Of a DNA stretch of 64,000 nt, positions 53,801 to 63,748 are shown in pieces (position 1 is the first letter of the stretch; the number at the start of each line of letters is the position of its first letter). The stretch is from Amphimedon queenslandica. Lineage: Eukaryota; Porifera; Demospongiae; Haplosclerida; Niphatidae. The position numbers and the translations under genes were made by a program. The notes beneath the pieces were generated by a model. The model made no database searches. It saw only the letters and a program-made list of their open reading frames with translations, and had not been told where the DNA came from. The stretch spans positions 29,885-93,884 of the forward strand of contig NW_003546307.1 of NCBI RefSeq assembly GCF_000090795.2, given 5' to 3'.

Positions 53801-56800
53801 TAAAGTCCACTGGTTTGAGAAGTTCTATTGGTTCATCAGCTCTGAGAATTTCGTTGTAATTGGAGGGAGGGACCAACAACAGAACGAGCTGCTAGTAAAG
53901 AAATACTTAAATGAGCGTAAGTAAGAGGAAGATGTAGTATATAATACATTATGTGTCTCTTGTCAGATGATGTATATGTACATGCTGATCTTCATGGTGC
54001 GACTAGTGTCATTGTTAAGAACCATTCAGGTATGCATTAGGGTATAGGGAGAATATTATTAGCCCTCCAATAGGGGGTCCGGTTCCTCCCAAGACCCTTA
54101 ACGAAGCTGGTGTGATGGCTGTCTGTTATAGCTCTGCTTGGGAGGCAAAAATTGTGACTAGCGCCTGGTGGGTCTATGCTAATCAAGTGAGTGGGTGGGA
54201 TCCGGGGCTTCCCTGTATTGTGTAGTATGGTGCAGGTTATTTTGCCAAAAACTGTTATGAGAGAATTCTTCATTTTTATAATTTTCATGATACATACCGT
54301 AGGTCGGGATATATTCGCGGCTGCTTATTTTCGCGATTTTTTCCCGCACTCAGCAATTACCATGGTTACCAAATGCAATTTTAATTGAAAAATCCGCGAT
54401 ATTAATAGCAAAGGACTCTGTTGCAGTGTTCTTGGGTAGTTGTTCTTCTTGCTGTTACTAATCCTTGGTCTCTTTGGAGCTGTTTTAACCAGAGCTACTC
54501 TCTTCACTCTGCCTCGCCGTATCTTGGCCCATTCTTGGGACTCTCCACCCATTTATTGACTTGGGCGTGGTTAATTATCACCAGCAAGTGGAGCGGCAAG
54601 GATTTCCAGTAAAGAGCTTGAAGGTAGTGGTCCATACAAGAAGATAGTGGATGAAGAACTGGATGGCTCCCACTAAAGCTGCTAAAGAATAGATAAATAG
54701 CTGCTGAACACTGTAATTGTATAAACACGTGGTCTTATTGTCATAGCAACAATCAATTGGTTTCCATGGTATTTAATTGAACCTTTTTATTAGTTTTTAT
54801 TATCGCGAAAATAAGCAGCCGCGAATATATCCCGACCTACGGTATACATTTGAGTTGATTCCGATTAAAATTAGATTTTTTGCGAATTTTTAGTTACTCA
54901 AAAATTGGGCCAAAATCCCTGTACTATAGTACAGGGACTTTGGTCCGATTTTTGAGTAACTTTAAAAATTCGTAAAAAATCTAATTTTGATCGGAATCAA
55001 TTCAAACTTTCTATGCAACATAAAAATATGTATACGTATCAGGAAAAATTTTTTAAATGAAGAATTCTCTACTTTTCATTTTTGGGGAAATTCAGTCAAA
55101 ATCCCTGTACTATAGTCCAGGGATTCTGGCCAAATTTTACCAAAAATGAAAAGTAGAGAATTCTTCATTTTTATAATTTTTCCTGATACATATAGATGTT
55201 CTTATGTTGTGTAGCAAGTTTGAGCTGATTCCAATCAAGTTTGGATTTATTACAACTTTTTAAAGTTGCTAAAAAATTGGGCCAAAGACCATAATGTGGA
55301 TCATATTGCTTATTAGTTTCATCAATTCAACTTTAGGTGTCAAAGACAGCTCCAAGTGGTGAATATTTGACTACTGGAAGTTTCATGATAAGAGGTAAAT
55401 TAATCATCAATGAAATTTGAATTTTATTCTGTGATTAGGCAAAAAGAATTTCCTTCCTCCATGTCACCTAGTACTGGGATTCTCAATAATGTTCAAAGTA
55501 AAGAATATATAACAATAATTAAACTCTTATCCTTTTCTTCCCCCTCTTGTACATGCATGTACATGTACATGCATGTACATGTACATGTATCTCTTCTTTT
55601 AGGTTGATGAATCATCTCTTGCTAATCATATCAATGAGAGAAGAGTCAGATCAGCTGATGAAGATCAGCTATCAATTGTAATTAAGTCATTGCAGCACGT
55701 ACTAAACACATTTAATTATTATTGCCATGCAGATGAGTGACTCTGTGAGCGAAATATTACTAGAAGAAGAGATTATTGAAGAAGATGAAGAAGAGATTGA
55801 AGGAGAAGAACACAATGACCAGCCATTAGAGGAAGGAAAAGGAGCAGAGCTGAAAGAGGATGAGAGTGACAATGATGAAGTAGAGTTTCCTGATACTGCC
55901 GTCTCAATACAGGCCAGTACTAGTACTGAAGGGGGCGGAGTCAGACTTCAGGTTCAACGTGTTGATAGTACAGTATCAGTCGAGGATAGTGAAGCCACAC
56001 CTCTTAATGTAACTGGATCACTGCAATATTGATTAATTTATTAATTATTAGGGAGAAGGGCGTGTCACTTATCATCGGCACATATCGGCAAAAGAGAGAA
56101 AGTTAGTTGACTTGTTTTGTAATTTGAAATTTTTGATCTTTTTTTAGACTATTAAAGAAGCAGTCTTCTTCCAAAGGACACGAGGCTAGTTCTACACCTG
56201 CTAGCTCTAAGCCACACCCCAAACCACAGCCACTACCTCAGCCTCAATCACAGCAGTACAAACGTGGGCAGAAGGTGCTAGTGTTGTGTAATGGTATTGT
56301 GACTAATTTTTTGTATTTTGCAGTCAAAGCAAAAGAAGATTAAAGATAAATATGGAGATCAAGACGAGGAGGAGAGAGAAATGAGAATGAACTTATTAGC
56401 TGTAAGTAAATTGTGTATGTATGGTAATGGCTACTCTGTATTTTATATAGTCGAGTGGTGCTTTAAAGGAAAGTAAAGGAAAGAAAGGAAAGGGTAAAGG
56501 AGGAGGTAATGGTGGCAAGCGAAGTGGTGATATTGGACAATCATTTAATCCTAAGGATAAGTACCATCATAAGAAGAAGTCCTTAGAGACAGCTAATAAT
56601 GTATTGGAACAGCATCACAGACAGCAACCGCCAGCTTTACTAGTACAACAAGAGGAGGAGATGGAACAAACTGTTTCAGATACAGCATTTGTTGTTGTTA
56701 ATAATGATAATGATGATACTAAAAGAATGGACTCTGATTCTACTCATGAAATTCTCTCTACTGACCTGGTGACATCTTTTACTGATACTAATCAATCTAG

Positions 56801-57862
56801 CTCTTCCATTACTCCTTCATTATATGACCCCAGTTCTACTGATACTGTCCATACTACTAGTGATACTGTCATTAATCATGACTCTACTACTGACCAGCAG
56901 TTCCTGTCTACTAATACCACCATTAGCTCTCCTCCACCAGTTACTAATGATGAGTCACTCCCTCCATCAACCACTGAAGTACATATGTCACTCTATTAAT
57001 TTGTATGTTATCTATTATATAATAGGTAGTGAATGATGAAATGGAGTCGGATGAAGAAGAAAAGAGAGCAATACTGGCTGATGAGAATATACTCCAATTA
57101 GAGGAAGCTCAAAAAGTACAGGATGAGTGTACATTAAAAGAATGCCTGAAACTACAGGCACTTTTGGTTTAGTAACTGTAACCAAAAGAATGCAAAAACT
57201 ACACTATCTGTTTATACAGACATTTTGTTTATTGTTTGCTTTATTTGGCTTAGCTATAATGTTTACCCTCCTGTTATTCTCTTAGGAAATGTTTGATTTG
57301 GACTCACTGACCGGTTCTCCTTTACCAAATGATGAATTACTTTATGCAATACCTGTGTGTGCTCCTTATTCTGCCATGCATAACTACAAGTGAGACCTAC
57401 TGATAGCCTTTTACTCCCATACCAATTTTGTCAAATTAAATTACTATGTCACCATTTATATCTAATTAAATTACTTTATTTTTGTGTAGGTTTAAAGTGA
57501 AATTGATACCGGGTACAAACAGAAGAGGGAAAGGTATTTAAATATTGAGTATTATTATCAATATTAACACATACTATAGCTGCCAAGACTGCAGTGCACA
57601 AGTTTGTACAGTCAAAGGATTCTACACAATTAGAGAAAGATCTGCTGAGAAGTATTAAGGTATCGTGCCTACTGTGTATTAGCCTTATTAGGCATGTTTT
57701 ATTATGTGCATTTTTACCATTGCGTAATGTGCATACATTTTAAAGAGCTATCAATGTATTTGCTTTCTCACTTTCTCTTAGGACAATGACTTGTCTAGAT
57801 ATTTTCCAGGAAAAGTAAAAATGACACTACCACAACAAAGTCTAAGAACTAAACACAAATGA
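50815..57862 (+). CDS. NEMF: NEMF / Rqc2 ribosome-quality-control factor, multi-exon
   Basis: NEMF binds stalled 60S-nascent chain complexes with Listerin and, as yeast Rqc2, directs C-terminal tailing. The start [18 protein letters not shown] aligns with human MKSRFSTIDLRAVLAELN. The NFACT-N part carries [38 protein letters not shown] and [20 protein letters not shown] coiled-coil middle follows ([20 protein letters not shown]). NFACT-R has [70 protein letters not shown] and [21 protein letters not shown] long acidic and Ser/Thr-rich linker precedes NFACT-C ([41 protein letters not shown]). The junction after NHS uses a 44-bp intron (acceptor AATAG before GGGGTCCGG). The introns at about 51312-51860 and 54187-55336 are filled with 178-bp repeats. 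The 3' end converges with the downstream paralogue 71 bp away. Confidence 0.95.
51312..51815 (+). repeat. 178-bp intronic repeat family, about three units
   Basis: Units with GTCCCTGTACTATAGTACAT, TTGCCAAAAATGGAAAGTAG, CCTGATACATACACATGTTC and GAAAGTTTGAGCTCATTCCG recur at roughly 180-bp spacing inside a NEMF intron that ends just before GNIILTDH. Confidence 0.85.
53205..53395 (+). repeat. Possible highly diverged 178-bp family unit
   Basis: TTTATAAAATTTTGAATGACTC, CCAATTTTATTTCATTTTC and GAAGTGATTTCAACAACATTTCTTGAGTTAT follow the order of motifs in better units. It lies in a NEMF intron. The resemblance is weak. Confidence 0.4.
54225..55300. repeat. 178-bp repeat cluster with inverted unit, interrupted by a MITE
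   Basis: Repeat sequence resumes on both sides of the element 54295-54844. Between about 54845 and 55010 two units face each other around the palindrome CCCTGTACTATAGTACAGGG (54917-54936), giving arms of roughly 80 bp. Further direct units run to about 55300. All of it lies in NEMF intron 54187-55336. Confidence 0.85.
54295..54844. mobile_element. MITE / non-autonomous DNA transposon with perfect 42-bp TIRs
   Basis: The termini 54295-54336 and 54803-54844 are exact reverse complements over 42 bp, beginning TACCGTAGGTCGGGATATAT; the outer TA may be the target-site duplication. About 466 bp of inner sequence has no recognisable transposase. It is inserted into a unit of the 178-bp repeat: the flanks read CATGATACATA on the left and TACATTTGAGTTGATTCC on the right. 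It is therefore younger than that repeat copy. Perfect TIRs suggest a recent insertion. Confidence 0.9.
55548..55592. repeat. ACATGT hexamer array
   Basis: Alternating TACATG/CATGTA units in a NEMF intron; one of at least ten such short arrays in the window. Confidence 0.85.
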
Positions 57863-57933
57863 TGCTAAAAATAATTATTATTTATGTTGTAAAATTTGTA
57901 TAAAAAATAATCCTCAAGTTTCCCATGTTAACT

Positions 57934-59028
57934 TTAAAACTGAAGCAAACTCTTTTTCAGTATAGGGCCCAAATCATTATCATCATAGTCGTTCTCGTCC
58001 TCATCATTTCGCTTTCTTTTTTTGGGGATGTATGACCCATTGGGACAGAAACCTCTAAGACAGCGGGCAGTATCATGCTCAATATCAGTTACCTCAAAGT
58101 CAGGAGTGAAAAATGGTGAAGGCACAGACTTGGGGCACTTCATGACATGGTCTTCGCTAGGAAAATAGAAAGCAAAAGCATACGTATCCCAAGAGTATCT
58201 TATGCCAGAACTCATTACTCCATTCTCAATGGTGAGCCTCAATCGACCACATGATTGAATTTGTGAGTCTTCATTGTAGGTTGGACTGTATCCAATACCG
58301 TAAAGTATTGGATACTCACTCAGCTCACCCACTAGCTCTGGGCAGATTATGATAACTTTACAAATCTGACGATTATACCGTAAAGTGCCACCACATCGAA
58401 ATTCTATCTTGGGTAGATTTATTGTTCGTCTTTGAAGTTTTATTGCCTCTTGATAGCATTGCAAGAGCTTGGTTATGTTACCTGATATTTTTTTATTACC
58501 AAATATAGACTTGTACGGCACTGAAAACTCATTGGTACCCTCAATTTTATCATTCTCTCTTGCTGGAAAGCAACTGCTATCAATTGACCACCATGAGTAG
58601 TATCCAGGAAGAAGCTCTTGGTCTTTTGTGATGACACGATATTCGGTATCTTCATTGGGTGCTTTATGAGTTGGTTTGCATATGACAGCACTAACTCGCC
58701 TGTTTGTAGTATTTTTACCATATTTCTTTTTTGGTTTAAACTCAAAGCAGTCATCTTGCTCTATTTCATCAGCTTCCTTACTATGAGTAACATGGCATAG
58801 TCGAGTGACCCTGATGACTTCATATTGAAAAGGAACAGTCTTGTCATTAGGAGCTGTTACTTTCTCATCATTCTTTCCCCAGGGAAAGTGCATCACATGA
58901 TGACCTTTGAAAAATACTTCGTACATTTTTCTGCTACTTGTAAAATCACTAAAGACATGTCAATAAATTAAGAATTATTATAGATCTACTAACCTTCCTT
59001 TTTGAATTGAAGACTTTGCTGAAGCCAT
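57934..59028 (-). CDS. Tandem paralogue A, uncharacterised protein of about 342 residues
   Basis: Two exons: 59028-58994 (MASAKSSIQKG) and 58933 or 58930 down to 57934. I do not recognise the family. Shared with the next two genes are YEVFFKGHHVMHFPW near the start, LCHVTHSKEAD (about 60-75), LLPGYYSWWS (about 125), IFGN and EFRCGGTLRYNRQICKVIII (about 190-210). Also shared are a YAFAFYFPSEDHVMKCP block and a Cys-rich ARCLRGFCPNGS segment. The C-terminus is a nuclear-localisation-like PKKRKRND followed by an acidic run and DLGPILKKSLLQF. No signal peptide or membrane segment was seen. The acceptor is a tandem NAGNAG (TAGCAG), allowing two products differing by one residue. It converges with NEMF at 71 bp. 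A nuclear role is inferred only from the basic motif. Confidence 0.85.
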
Positions 59029-59433
59029 GATATCAAGTGTCACTGAGTTAAAGTGCTTCTTTTCTCTCTCAAATACAATCTGCTGTGCTTGTTTTTTGAT
59101 CATGTGATATGACACCCTATATTCACAATAAGTAGCTATGTAGCTATTATAGTTTCCGGGCAGTCAGGTACAATATGCTATCATTAGTTCCAGTCATTTT
59201 GCTTTAACTCCATATTCCAGTAAGAGACCATTCCAGGTTACCCATATTCATTGCACTATTCAGTTATTCACACATTGTTAACAGAATTCATGAATCATGA
59301 AATTATTTTCCTTGTAAAGGATTAAAACATATAGCTAATAAGTATAGAGCTAATCTAGTTCACAATAGCATACACAAAAATAGACTAAAGCAGCATTCAG
59401 CATTAAAAATATAAAATTTTTTTTTGTTTTTTA
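58934..59433. other. Spacer between paralogues A and B, part of a duplicated unit
   Basis: It includes exon 1 and the intron of paralogue A. The rest of the spacer shares long similar stretches with 60990-61340, for example AGTTCCAGTCATTTTG and CCAGGTTACCCATATTCATT. Confidence 0.7.
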
Positions 59434-60595
59434 TTAGTTATTATCATCATCATCTACAATCATTGCTAGCTTTTTATTCAGTGGCTCTTGATCTTCATCA
59501 TCTTCATCATCATCTTCAGTGAACACATGCGACTCATTTTCACATGCAGGACTTAAGTCTTCCTCCTCTAATTGTTGCATCACATGTTCTTGATCATACG
59601 TTATTCCTCCTTCCTCTTGGTCAAATTCCTCTTCCAAAGAAGACTCAATGTTATATGTTGCTTGTGGACTGACATTTTGTGCTATGGCAACAATTTCTGA
59701 TTTTTCTTCTCTTCTTTTCTTCATGTTCTCAAGTTTCAATTTAAGTTGCTCAGAGAGCCCTCTTCCACCTGGACAGCTACGCCCTTTAGTAGCACAAGTA
59801 CCATGAGGTACTTTTTTGCATATGACTGCTTGCTCTGGGCATTTCATCTGCATGTCATCACTTGGAAAATAAAAGACGAAGGTAAACTCATCATATATGC
59901 AGTCACTATAGGTATAAGGTTTTTCGTATTGAAGCTTAATTTCCGTTTCTTTAATTGGCATTATTGGGTACTCTTCCTTTGGTAGCTGACTTTCTTCTGC
60001 TGGGCAGATTATAATTACTTTACACACTCGAAACATATAACGAAGAGTGCCACCACAGCGAAACTGTATTTCTTTTAACGGGGGAGTGAATGCTTTCTTA
60101 TAACACTCTATCAAATCATCTACTTTGGCTGAGAACCCAATGTCGCCAAATAAGGAGCAACGTTGATCTTCATCATCTACAGGGGACCACCACGAATAAC
60201 ATCCTGGAAAAAGCTCATCACGAGAAGATACATAATTATACTTTGTATCATTATCTGGAGGCACATCATTTGGACTCTGCCTCTGGTATGTTGTCATGGT
60301 GGAACTTACACCCTTTCCACGTTTTCTAAAAGGTTTAAACTGTAGCTGATACTCTTCATCACCATTGACACTAGTAATTATACTGTCAGCTTCAGAGAAA
60401 TGGGTATCATGGCGTAGCATCTTCACTTCCTTTTCTTTTTCATACCCTCTGAAAGGGGACGCCTCCCACGGTTCATGCATCACATGTTGACCTTTGAAAT
60501 GTACTTCACATTTTCTTCCTCTAAGGTATCTAAAAGTAACAAAATATGAAACTTGAACAATGCAACTAATCTGCTTACTTTCCAGACACAGACAT
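59434..60595 (-). CDS. Tandem paralogue B, uncharacterised protein of about 363 residues
   Basis: Exon 1 starts at the ATG at 60595 (MSVSGK); exon 2 begins YLRGRKCEVHFKGQHVMH and ends at 59434. It keeps the family core: LRHDTHFSEAD (the first His-Val-Thr motif reads HDT here), LFPGCYSWWSPV, LFGDIGFSAKVDDLIECYKK, QFRCGGTLRYMFRVCKVIII and FVFYFPSDDMQMKCPEQA. The segment LKLENMKKRREEK is identical to paralogue C. The tail differs from A and C: long, Glu/Asp-rich, ending KKLAMIVDDDDNN without the PKKRKRND motif. The function is unknown. Confidence 0.85.
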
Positions 60596-61413
60596 TATGT
60601 ATTACTGCAAGTGCAATAAATGACTGCTCTATGGAGAGTAGTGATACTATATAGGGTACAAGTGTCAGCTATACTGTGAATATATGAATATCATAAGGTT
60701 ATGAATAATAGCTATCCAGGAATAATAGATAGATAGCTCAGCTGCCTAAAGCTTGCTAACTATTAAATAAATCACATGTTCTCAGAAAAAATCAAATTAA
60801 AAGTAATTTTAATTTTAAAATAGTGTATAAACACACATTTGACACACACACACACACACGCACATGCAGTTAAAGTTTATGAAGGAGTGGGTGGGGTTGT
60901 CTGCCGAGGTGCTGGTCTTGTCTGCCTCATAATGACCATCATTGTCATCACATAATGACCTTTAAAGAATACTTTATACATTTTTTTTCCTACTTGTAAA
61001 ATCACTGAAGACATGTCAATAAAGTTAAGAATTACTATAGATCTCTACTAACCTTCCTTTTTGAATAGTAGGAGAAGTTGCTGAAGCCATGATATCAAGG
61101 TGCTGCTTCTTTTCCTTTCAATCACACTCTGCTGGGTGTATCTATTATTGTTTCTGGGAGGGGGGACAATATTTTATTAGTTCCAGTCATTTTGTTTTAA
61201 CTGTAGCTGCATTATATTCCAGTAAGAGACTGCATTCCAGGTTACCCATATTCATTTGACCATTCACACTTTGTTAACAATATTCACAAATCGTGAACTT
61301 TTTCCTTGTAAAGAAGCATTAAAATATCTCTAAAACATCATTGCAGCAACTAAATAAAGCTAATTTATTATAAAAGCTATAGCTAAATAACCCCCCAATT
61401 CCCCATGTTAATA
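60596..61413. other. Spacer between paralogues B and C, mosaic of two duplicated segments
   Basis: The left part (about 60596-60930) matches 62655-62975, including the AC repeat and the BLOC1S5 3' end. The right part (about 60955-61340) matches 58925-59300. The junction lies near 60930-60955 and creates the truncated fused copy. Confidence 0.75.
60877..61090 (-). pseudogene. Truncated, fused copy of a paralogue first exon
   Basis: Minus-strand sequence copies the 5' end of paralogue A: exon 1 MASATSPTIQKG from the ATG at 61090, the same donor context, the intron, and the exon 2 start reading MYKVFFKGHYV. It then runs directly into a copy of the BLOC1S5 3' coding end (RQTRPAPRQTTPPTPS, stop at 60877). 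The spliced frame from exon 1 does not continue because the A-run before MYK is out of phase, although an internal ATG leaves a short open frame across the fusion. It is best read as a by-product of segmental duplication. Confidence 0.75.
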
Positions 61414-62650
61414 TTAGAACTGAACAGGACCACTCTTTTTGAGTATAGGACCCAAATCATCCTCGCCATTGTCATCTTCATCATTTCGTTTTCTTTTTTT
61501 GGGCATGCTGGGATGGTCTTTCACTTCTTTATCTTCCATTTCTTCCTTGAGCTCCTCATCTTCCATTTCTTCCTTGGGCTTCTCATCTTCTATTTCTTCT
61601 TTGGGCTTCTCATCTTCCATTTCTTCCTTGGGCTTCTCATCTTCCATTTCTTCCTTGGGCTTCTCATCTTCTATTTCTTCTTTGGGCTTCTCATCTTCCA
61701 TTTCTTCCTTGGGCTTCTCATCTTCCAAAGGAGACAGTGCAATATGTGCTGATTTTGAGCCGACTGCTTTTTCTTCTCTTCTTTTCTTCATGTTCTCAAG
61801 TTTCAACTTCAGTAGCTTGGGAGGCTCTTTATTACCATTTGGACACCTACGCCATTTAGCACAACTTTTATAATTGTGATATACTTCCTTGCATATTATT
61901 GCTTGTTCTGGGCAGTTCATCCGCATGTGCCTTTTCGGAAAATGAAACATAAAGGCAAACGTATCATATATGAAATTTTCGGGATTATCATATTGAAGCT
62001 TAATTTCTCTTTCTGTCATCATTGGCATCTCTGGGTATTCTTTATCTGGTAGATTAAATACTTCTTTTAAGCAGATTATAATTACTTTGCATGCCTGCTT
62101 CTTGTAACGAAGAGTGCCACCACAACGAAATTGGATTTCTTTAGATGGCAGATCGAATGCTTTCTTGTAACACTCTATCAAATCATCTACTTGGGCTGAG
62201 AACTCAATGGTGCCAAAAAAAGAGCCACGTTCATTTACAGGAGACCACCATGAATAGTATCCAGGGAAAAGGTTGCTATAACAAGATACAGGCTCATACA
62301 TTGTAGAATCATTAGGCTCAATACTTGCAGGACTCTGACTCCGGTACGTTTCCATGCTTCCATCTTTTCCACATTTTTCAAAAGCTTTAAACTCAATTTG
62401 ATAATCTTTGCCATTATTATTACAAATTATACGATCGGCTTCATAGAAATGAGTAACATGGCATAACATTTTCACTTCCACTTCTTGCTTGCGGGTTGTA
62501 CCAGTATATGGCTTCCATGGGTAATGAAGTACATGTTCACCTTTAAAATGCACTTCATAATTTGTATGTTTAAGTGAACTAAAAGTAACAAAACAAATTA
62601 TGAAAATATGACTTGTCAACTTACCCTCCAGACTTATAATCAGACATCAT
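61414..62650 (-). CDS. Tandem paralogue C, uncharacterised protein with acidic 9-residue repeats
   Basis: Exon 1 is 62650-62625 (MMSDYKSG, two possible ATGs); exon 2 runs from 62578 to 61414. The core matches B most closely: LCHVTHFYEAD, LFPGYYSWWSPVN, SFFGTIEFSAQVDDLIECYK, IQFRCGGTLRYKKQACKVII, FAFMFHFPKRHMRMNCPEQA, and a Cys-containing CAKWRRCPNG segment. A run of about eight EDEKPKEEM/I repeats (27-bp DNA period, about 61545-61730) follows. The tail PKKRKRNDEDDNGEDDLGPI then LKKSGPVQF is nearly that of paralogue A. Function unknown; the acidic repeat plus basic motif would suit a nuclear, chromatin- or RNA-associated protein, but that is inference. Confidence 0.85.
61545..61730 (-). repeat. 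27-bp coding minisatellite in paralogue C
   Basis: About seven to eight copies of a 27-bp unit encoding EDEKPKEEM or EDEKPKEEI. The antisense strand gives a Ser/Leu-rich open frame that is a shadow. Confidence 0.95.
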
Positions 62651-62921
62651 GTATCACTGCAAGTGCAATAAATCAATGCTCTATGGAGAGCAGTGATACT
62701 ATATAGGGCACAGGTCACTAGTGTCAGTATACTGTGAATATATGAATTCGGTACCATAAGGTATATGAATAATAGCTACCCAGAAATTATAGGATGGACA
62801 ACTGCTTGCTAACTATTGAATCACATGTTCTCAGAAAAAATCAAATTAAAATAAAATTTAATTCTAAAATAGAGTATAAACACACATTTGACACACACAC
62901 ACACACATATACAGTTAAAGT

Positions 62922-63624
62922 TTACGAAGGAGTGGGTGGGGTTGTCTGCCGAGGTGCTGGTCTTGTCTGCCTCAGACGATTCCTTTGTTCTCTATGTACA
63001 TCAGCTTCAGCTTTAAGGGTTGACATTTTATTATCCATCTCTTCATCGAACACTCTCTTCTCTTCCGCCAGCTTTGACTTCAATTCTTCAACCTCTTGTT
63101 TCATTGCTTCTTTCTCTTCAGATGATAATTCCTTTTGTAAAATACAACAATAGCCAGCCCCTCCATTATGCACTATTAACTTACTAAAGCATCGTTCTTT
63201 TTCTGAAGAACGCCATCACATTTTGCTACTACATCTGATACTAAACAAAGAAGGTTTATTTAAATGTACCCAATGTCCATATTATGTTACTCACAATTTG
63301 ATTTTATCTGGTTAAATAAAGGAATACTTTGCTTCATTTCTTCCAAATAGACAGCATCGATCTCATTAGCTAATTTCATTGTGTCTTTAAGAAGCTTAAC
63401 ATCACTATCCCCACGTTTACTCTTTAGTTTCAGAATACGATAATGAAAATTTATATTGACATTAAATTACCTCAAATTCCTGTACAAAATAATGCACTTC
63501 ATTCTGCAGTACTGGCCTATGATTCAGTAGTCTTTTATATATGCTGCCAGCATCTAAAATAATTATTTAATAAAACAAAGTAAAGACACTATAGCTTGCC
63601 TGATATGATGGCATCTGTCGCCAT
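62922..63624 (-). CDS. BLOC1S5: BLOC-1 subunit 5 (Muted) homologue, 5 exons
   Basis: Coiled-coil subunit of BLOC-1, which sorts cargo to lysosome-related organelles. Exon 1 runs from the ATG at 63624 (MATDAIIS); the second exon reads DAGSIYKRLLNHRPVLQNEV then HYFVQEFE, closely matching human DLGEIHSRLLDHRPVIQGE then RYFVKEFE. Later exons read SKRGDSDVKLLKDTMKLANE, SDVVAKCDGVLQKKNDAL and ELSSEEKEAMKQEVEELKSK, a Lys/Glu coiled coil, ending RQTTPPTPS. Exon phases agree. The first intron uses a GC donor (TCAG/GCAAGC) rather than GT. Total length is about 160-170 residues, near the human 187. The last coding bases and 3' flank are duplicated at 60877-60930. Confidence 0.85.
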
Positions 63625-63748
63625 TTTGTTTTTTCTAATGCGCATGCTCAGTGTGATTGACTGATTGTTAAGTTATGTTAACCGGGCTACTGCGCGCCAA
63701 AGTTGTGGCTACTGACTAGCTCAAGAAAAGCTCTTGTTCTGAAAAGCT
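63625..63748. promoter_or_regulatory. Divergent promoter between BLOC1S5 (-) and PCLAF (+)
   Basis: Only 124 bp separate the start codons. TGCGCATGCTCA at 63639-63650 is the same NRF1-like element as in the LC3/NXF1 promoter. GCGCGCCAAA at 63692-63701 is the reverse complement of the E2F consensus TTTGGCGCGC and lies 47 bp from the PCLAF ATG. Confidence 0.65.

Noticed and set aside
54325-54552. Arg/Lys-rich minus-strand frame inside the MITE
   Set aside because: It starts inside the element's interior and runs into its left end; it has no transposase motif and no splice support.
61405-61873. Plus-strand Phe/Leu/Ser-rich open frames
   Set aside because: Antisense of the acidic 27-bp repeat in paralogue C.
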